Shown one piece after another: positions 58,048 to 64,000 of a stretch of 64,000 bases of DNA. Within the stretch, counting starts at the first letter, position 1, and each line of letters starts with the position of its first letter. The stretch covers positions 620,001 through 684,000 of the forward strand of contig WFMF01000031.1 of NCBI GenBank assembly GCA_011033025.1, read 5' to 3'. Source of the stretch: Beroe forskalii. Lineage: Eukaryota; Ctenophora; Nuda; Beroida; Beroidae. The translations under genes and the position numbers were made by a program. Below the pieces are notes generated by a model. That model saw only the letters and a program-made list of their open reading frames with translations. It was not told where the DNA came from and did not search any database.

Positions 58048-58871
58048 GACATCTGTCAGCTGACTAACTGGGAGCCGCCCTATTGGTTGGTGGGCGTGAA
58101 GGAAGTGCCTCGGACATTTGGTCTGGAGCTGCTAGAAAACGTTCTGGTGTCGTCTCACTCCACTTTTACTGAGGTAAAGAACCCCCACACAGCGCTATGT
58201 TTATAAGTTTATGCAGCGTTATGTTTATGCACTATATGATAAACATTATACACGGAGCATGATGAGCTAGTTTAAATCTTTTGAATGATGAACCATACAA
58301 TCGTACATTGGATTCAATCATGTACTGAGTGCACTGTGCAATGCACTGAAATCTGAGCAATGTAGTGAAAAATACGACAAAATTAATGTAACCCGATGTA
58401 ACTGCTCCTTATTCCTTTGTTGATGGATTTCATCTATTGAAATTAATTAATAGAATATCATCTGGTGTCGTGTTCCATCTGCAATCACAACTCAATGATG
58501 CTATAAATAGGATCATATATTTTGAAAAACATCATGTATGAAAAAACATTCATAGTGCAATGATGAAAGCGAAATTTATATTCATTTGAGAATTGTTTTA
58601 TTTTTATTTCAGCAAAAAGAATTCACCTTCTTGCTAAAGGAGCGAGTTTGCCCCCTGATAATAAAGCTCTTCTCTATTTCAGCAAAAAGAATTCACCTTC
58701 TTGCTAAAGGAGCGAGTTTGCCCCCTGATAATAAAGCTCTTTTCGCCGTCCATCAAACACAGCCGGAGCGCTCCTAAACCCAGTTCTGTGTCGGACAACA
58801 ACATGTTCTCAGTGTGTGTGCGATTACTCAGGATAGTGCACTGCTTGGTCACTAACTACAATACCACTCTG
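58048..58871 (+). CDS. MON2: MON2 homologue, two N-terminal-region exons (partial)
   Basis: Exon 58048-58173 (42 codons, phase 0 to 0; acceptor TTTCCAG, donor GAG|GTAAAG) encodes [16 protein letters not shown] then [12 protein letters not shown]. Exon 58683-58871 (63 codons; donor CTG|GTGAGT) encodes [20 protein letters not shown] and [19 protein letters not shown]. These match the conserved N-terminal (DCB/HUS-like) part of MON2/Ysl2, a large Arf-GEF-related protein at the Golgi/endosome that acts in retrograde traffic. Only this fragment of a roughly 1,700-residue protein is visible. Upstream and downstream exons are outside, in the low-quality stretch or unrecognised. A tandem duplication supplies two acceptors for the second exon; only the downstream one keeps the frame. 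Confidence 0.9.
58605..58740 (+). repeat. 70-bp-period tandem duplication of a MON2 splice acceptor and exon start
   Basis: 66 identical bases at 58605-58670 and 58675-58740, separated by four bases. Each copy includes TATTTCAG and the first 58 exon bases. Splicing to the upstream copy keeps 70 extra bases, which shifts the frame and leads to a stop at about 58775. Splicing to the downstream copy restores the conserved MON2 sequence. Confidence 0.95.
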
Positions 58872-59655
58872 GTGAGTATCTGTCTGTTTGTACTTTGTCT
58901 GCCTGTATCTCTTTGTCTGTATCTGCCTGTCTGTATCTCTTTGTCTGTATCTGCCTGTCTGTCCTCTTCACTTTGCTCGCCTGTATCTGTCAGATTGTCA
59001 GTCATCTTTGCTTAGGTTAGATGCTTATTAGATGCATCATATTTTGCTTTGTAAAATATCTTAAAGCGGCATCTCACAGTTTTAGAAATTTTTGATTTCA
59101 ACCGGGATATATGATCAAAGTGGGACGTTATATTTTAAATTCTGTACGGCATGTTTAACAAGGAATAGAAACTGAGGGGCTCCGTACAGGACATTGCTAT
59201 TGCGAAGAATGTGATTATACCGCCAAGATTTAGATTTCTTTACAGTAAATGAGTTTTTACGTACGTCGTAAACTATATTCGTTCTTTGCTTCAGTGAATG
59301 TCGCTGAGTAAATTCGCAAATATATACTTCTGCCACTTCAAGAAGTTTTAAGACTATTAAGTATTATCTTAGCGACGCGGGTATATTTTTTCTTACAATA
59401 TTTAGAATATGAACAGCAAAATATAAAAACTGCAATTCTACTTGGACACGAATATTTATTTTCTCAAAGCTTAGTTTTTTTGATTTGAATTCGTGAGTTC
59501 GAAAAAGGTATAAATTTCTTCCCCTTTCTTCGGGTGTCAGGTACTGAAAACCTATCTTCGTTCTAAAGTTTCCTTCTCGCAACAGGTGTTGCTAATATCA
59601 GGTTCTTTTCACCATCATTTATTAGATAATAAGAGCTACAATATCCTGTTACGAA
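58872..59655. other. MON2 intron start, microsatellite
   Basis: 58880-58990 is an irregular (GTCTGCCTGTATCT)n microsatellite directly after the donor site. 59020-59650 is AT-rich without a recognised feature. Short minus-strand open frames there look spurious. Confidence 0.5.
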
Positions 59656-62018
59656 ATGTGGATATGTTTGCATTCGACGTTGCTAATATTCATTTGTATC
59701 TGCTGCAATATCATGCTGGCATCTACAGATAGCAGTAGAAATAATAATATTCTTCTGAAACAATCGATGATCTTGTCATCCAAGCCTCACTCCAGCATGA
59801 GGGAAAGTTGCCTCTATTACGCAGCACTTATCTTTGCCAATGCTCGGTACTTAGAAGATATTGTTGAAACAGGCCATGATACAGTGAAATCAGATTCAAA
59901 GGGACCCCCCTTACCGCCTTCATGTGAATTCAACATGGATTTCCTTTGGTTTTACCGGTTGTTGCCTGTTAATCAGCAGCTATTTCACCATAAAGCATTG
60001 GTGGATTACAGTTGGTACTGCGAACCAGTCAAAAGGCCAGGTGGTGAAGCTAATCCCTTTTGCGATGGCTATTCTTACTGCCTCACTGATGAATGTCACT
60101 GTCAATCCAAATCTGTGTTTTTCTGTCCTGATAAATCTGGCTGTATTTCTGTCAAAAATGTATGTGATGGGAAACACGATTGCAAAGATGGATCTGATGT
60201 CCATAGAAGAGTATTGCTCAATTATTTTCAGTCCATCCTGGTTGCAAAGCTTGCTGCTGAACTGCACGTCTGAAATGAATATTTCAGTCAACTGTAAAAG
60301 TGTTGAGGCTTCGTGGATGACAGTGAATTTCAATCCAGTCGAAACTTGTTTGATGAATAATCATATGTCCCTTCTGAACGTGTTCAGCAAAGAAACAAGC
60401 AGTAATGCAAAAGATATACTCATGTCCTTTTGTCAAAATAATTGCTCAACATATTACCAAGGCGAGAACTGGGAATTCTTCTGCGACAAGCTTATCTGTA
60501 GTGGAGTGTATGGCACGTTCGGTTTTTCAATCTACTGTTCAGGTGAGTTATTCCCCACTAGCGTTATTTGCGATGGGAATATAGACTGTAAGGATGATAA
60601 ACTTGATGAAATGAACTGTCCTAATCGTTTTTACTGTGCTGAAAATAGCACTGAATGGGTTGTTCTCGAAAAGGTCTGCGATCACCTCAAGGATTGTTCA
60701 AATGGGCGAGACGAATGCGCCAAATTGCGATAAGGGATACTTATCTTCATCAGAACAGCTGATTAAATTCTAAGATAGTGCTCGTGATCACATCAATAAG
60801 CTGTCTTTTGATAATTTCACTAAATTTAGTAAAGGGGCTTACTTGCTTATTGACACCTTCTTCGACACACGGCGGTGAAATCAATAGAATGGTGACATTG
60901 CAGGTTTATTTCTTCGATATGCTCATGGGAGTGTATCAATCCTTGGTTGTGATCGCTACTTTGACCATCAAACTCAAAGGTGACTATTGTGATTTTGATC
61001 GGGATTGGCGGGCAAGCACCTTCTGCATTGCTCTTGGGATAATCTACACAGTTTCTTCCCATGGGTCCCTTCTATCCATTGTCCAGCTAAGTGTAGTTCG
61101 AGCCATTTCTGTGAGGTTGAACAACACTCTTCACATCAGGAAGCCCGTTGTTCTCATGCATATCCGCTGCTCTTATCACTCTCAATGTTTTAAACTCAGT
61201 GGTTCCCGTCATCCCTCTGCCTTCTGTCCAAAATTTCTTCAGGACTGAAATGTTTTTAACTTACCCCCAGGAAAATCCATCCCTCAGGAAGTAATCCAAT
61301 TAACCTTACTCTACTGAGGGAAACGTATGAAAGAGTGTTTGGTCAGGAGAAATCAGACATTGACAGTATTTTAAGTGAATTCCGAAGCACCACATCCGAT
61401 GATAAAGTTTGGCATACCACCGAAATTAGCTATTATGGAGCATCTGCTATATGCTTACACAATATCTTTAAATCCCAGGCGCACTTCATCCCCTTCAAAA
61501 TTACATATCTTGCAGTTATAGTGCTGCTTCTCTTCATTATGAGTGGAGGATACTTTTCAATTGCAGCTAAAAACAGAAAGAGCAAGGAGAGGTTTCGAAG
61601 TGCAGAGGGTCGCAGACATAATCAGAGAGGTAAAGATTCGGTTTCCTTGACGCCAAAAGTATTGTGGATGATTGGAACCCAGGTGCTGTGTTGGTTACCA
61701 TTTATAGGAACTGTGATTTACTACATGTGCACAGGAGATGAATCTCCACCCAACCTGGTGTTTGAAGTGATTTCCTTCCTTGTCATACCGATAAACAGTC
61801 TCCTCAATCCATTGTATCACAGCAAGTTATATAATGCTTTGGTGAAAACCATGAGGATGATTTGTGTTTGCTTTAAGAAAGAATCGAACGAAAATCGTGA
61901 GCGAAAGGTAAATATTGAATTGCAGATTCTACCAGCGAAGAATCCGCAAATCAAAACTAACATGAGGAAACCTTTTCAAAATCGAACCACAAATTTAAAT
62001 GAAATACCCTCGGAGTAA
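59656..62018 (+). pseudogene. LDLa-repeat rhodopsin-type GPCR, intronless, frameshifted
   Basis: Frame 1 from 59656 starts MWICLHSTLLIFICICCNIM, a signal peptide, and runs into an LDLa module (CISVKNVCDGKHDCKDGSD). Coding similarity then switches frame near 60190 and continues with two more LDLa-like modules (SVICDGNIDCKDDKLDEMNC; VCDHLKDCSNGRDEC) to a stop at 60733. Transmembrane segments follow in further frames: 60778-61190 has TM2-TM4-like sequence (SLLSIVQLSVVRAI, with VVR at the usual DRY position). 61335-62018 has TM5-TM7 (CWLPFIGTVIYYM; NSLLNPLYHS, the NPxxY-like motif). At least three frame disruptions are needed, so it is a decayed gene unless the sequence is error-prone here. The family resembles LDLa/LRR relaxin-type or GRL101-like receptors, but no leucine-rich repeats are seen. 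It lies in the same orientation as, and possibly within, MON2. Confidence 0.8.
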
Positions 62019-62088
62019 GCTTGAATTCCCATTCTGACATGCCCTTCAAATTCAACATTTTCACTTGAAAATATAAAAATATGTAAAT

Positions 62089-62388
62089 TTGGTTCCCAAA
62101 ATGGACCATTGCTATGTCAGTGTCAATTGCCAGACTTCACATCACGTTAATGAGACACACCAGCTGATTGATAAAATAGCAAAGTCCTTTCAGTTCACAT
62201 CTTCAGTGCTCACCATGATAATATTATATTATTGGTCAGGGCATTTAAACTTGGTTTTAGACTCACTTCCTGCGATTCTGATGTCATGTGTTGTACTGTT
62301 GTATCCTCACGAGGTCAGGGCAGTAAAACAGTTAAGCAGTTACAAAGGAACACTTTGCGGCCAAATCAGAAATCAAAATAGAGAATAA
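62089..62388 (+). other. Unrecognised open frame after the GPCR pseudogene
   Basis: 99 codons starting MVPKMDHCYVSVNCQTSHHV with one hydrophobic stretch (SVLTMIILYYW, then LPAILMSCVVLLY). No family recognised and no splice context. It could be a 3' remnant of the receptor, part of another decayed receptor copy (the hydrophobic segments would suit a membrane protein), or chance. Confidence 0.25.
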
Positions 62389-62759
62389 TTTCCTAATTGT
62401 TTTTTTTTCTCGATGAAGGTCGAACACTTCGTGTTATTATCGGAAAAATCTCAAGTTCATTATTGTATTAAGGGGACACAGAAAAATTTTTTTCAGCTGG
62501 TGCCATCTTGCCGCCTATGTAGTCGTGTTAGGTATATAAAAATATGAAAATTACCCGAATATGAGCCATAACCGAGATGACTAAAATTTTCAAATCGGCA
62601 TTCAAGTTTTCAGCAAAAAACGACGTTTTTGACTATTGGTCGTGCTAGGAAAGTGCCCCGACCACCAAACTTTGCAAGGAATTTTAGTTCACCTAACCAT
62701 CTAACTTCTCTCAAAAGGATTTTGCTTTATCTCAAAAAATGAATTTTTCCCGACCAATT

Positions 62760-62890
62760 AAATGATTTTTTGGTCGCCAAAATGGCCATAATTTCGTATC
62801 TCAGTCCAGGAAGGTCATAGAGACTTCGTTTAGGGCGCAAAATGAGCGGAAACATCATTTTTATATACGACTTGTGAATAAACATATGGT
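62760..62890. repeat. Diverged relative of the 29811-33491 element TIR unit
   Basis: Contains ATCTCAGTCCAGGAAGGTC, TAGAGACTTCGTTT and ACGACTTGTGAATAAACAT, matching in order the units at 29975-30075 in the same orientation. Other fragments of that family may extend through 62400-63000. Confidence 0.7.
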
Positions 62891-64000
62891 CTCTCTCCAA
62901 AACCGAGACGGTTGTCGTAGTAACCCCTGCTGATTTGGTGACGTCAGTCCATTTCTTTCGGTTGGAACTAACGTAACTAAACCTCACGCATTCCGAAACA
63001 ACGTTATTCTAACTTGGAATTACTAGAATTGACCAATTAATTTCTACAAATCGTCCACGTGAACTCACGTGCTGAAATGTAGCACCCAGATCTAATTCTT
63101 CGTGCATTAGTCGTATTTGAACCCATTTCAACGTTATCAAGTCGAAAATCGCGTGTAAATATCAATTTATTTAAATCACCTAATTTCTACAAAACGTCCA
63201 CGTGAACTCACGTGATTCACTATTTCATCGTATATTTCCCACATTTAGTAACTGCGAGACATGAAGAAACCATTATTAGTTCGTCATCGTAACACAGAAT
63301 AAGGCTAAAGTACAATTTTTCATCATAAACGTAATTTCAACCATTTTGCGGCTCAATTTTTAGAGGCTTCGCATGACAACATATTTCGACCGATCACCTT
63401 GAAACTCGTTTTATAGCTAAATCTCGAGGTCTAAAAGCAAAATATCGAAGTAAAACATATTCCGATGAAAACTCTCAGTTAGAGATGTTCAAAGTAGCGC
63501 AAAATAGCATTTTATCGCAAAATACGCTATTTTAGTGGTTTTACGCGATTTTGATGACGTCATCACAGCACCCAAATAGGCTCAAACCATCTTCCCATAT
63601 AGCCTATAAGAAATTCCGCCTTAGTAAAACATACTTTGACCGATCTCATCTCAAGATAAGTCGTAGTTCTTGACATCTCACTCATTAAAGTTTTGTCCTA
63701 AAATTTCGACATCGATTTTTCACCGCACCTTAGAAAATCGCGTATATCTCGATGAAAAATCGAGATAGCCCAATAATCCATATGATTTTCTGAAAGCTCT
63801 TTAAATTTGCTAACATTTTTTTGAAAAATTTTGAGCTATCTCCATTCCTTCTTGGTGAAAAATGCGCTCGAAAACGACCTATTTTCGCTAAAAAGCAACA
63901 AAATTTCGCTAAGTTGATGACGTCATAATGACGTCATAATGACGTCACCAGAACTTCTCTTATAGCCTATTACATTTTCCTATCTTATATCTACAAAACC
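62891..64000. repeat. Noncoding end region with short direct repeats
   Basis: CGTCCACGTGAACTCACGTG occurs at about 63052 and, after an A-rich insert, at about 63196, each preceded by AATTTCTACAAA. Three consecutive ATGACGTCATA words at 63920-63950 and another at 63555 add CRE-like palindromes. No gene. Confidence 0.6.

Noticed and set aside
1-64000. CRISPR array, operon or other prokaryotic system
   Set aside because: Gene structure is spliced and repeat arrays lack spacers; the window is animal nuclear DNA.

Overview
This is eukaryotic, almost certainly metazoan, nuclear DNA. Protein genes are split into short exons with GT/AG introns, coding density is low, and transposons of several classes fill much of the sequence. 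The recognisable genes (a STAR/KH RNA-binding protein, a LRRK-type Roco kinase, MON2, a secreted protein with a VWD-like domain, an LDLa-containing rhodopsin-type receptor) are animal-type. A PHD-bearing CR1/L2-like LINE and a THAP-Kolobok transposon fit a marine invertebrate with high heterozygosity. I cannot fix the phylum. Two 100-N gaps (879-978, 53661-53760) show that this is a scaffold.

Layout. 1.0-2.4 kb: 3'-incomplete STAR/KH gene (minus). 4.0-6.4 kb: CpG-rich repeats and small palindromic elements. 6.8-11.5 kb: intact 3' half (end of COR, kinase, WD40-like) of a LRRK-type gene (minus). 12.9-15.1 kb: separate secreted VWD-type gene on the same strand, inside a LRRK intron. 16.0-25.4 kb and 26.2-39.4 kb: arms of a very large imperfect inverted repeat, each carrying the ankyrin-LRR-ROC-COR exons of the same LRRK gene. 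39.4-43.7 kb: nearly full-length LINE (minus). 44-49 kb: repeats, including a foldback element made of AAACGTTTA-type motifs. 49.3-53.3 kb: a complete Kolobok transposon with TTAA target duplications and a nested TA-type MITE. 53.8-55.6 kb: poor-quality sequence next to a gap. 58.0-58.9 kb: two MON2 exons (plus). 59.7-62.0 kb: intronless, frameshifted LDLa-receptor pseudogene. The rest is repeats.

The most notable structure is the split LRRK locus. Eleven exons in the right arm (26.2-36.6 kb, plus) splice in silico into one open frame ending in phase 0 in the COR domain. The next six exons, also open to the stop, exist only on the minus strand at 11.5-6.8 kb, next to the left arm. The left arm, which is collinear with that 3' half, has three independent lesions: a lost splice donor, a scrambled ROC exon that removes the G4 motif, and a 1-nt deletion in a COR exon. 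Shared exons encode the same residues but differ at synonymous sites (8 silent, 0 replacement in the one exon compared base by base). The arms are therefore old paralogous arms or two haplotypes joined head-to-head by the assembler; the sequence alone cannot decide. Insertions present in one arm and absent from the other give filled/empty site pairs that show target duplications directly.
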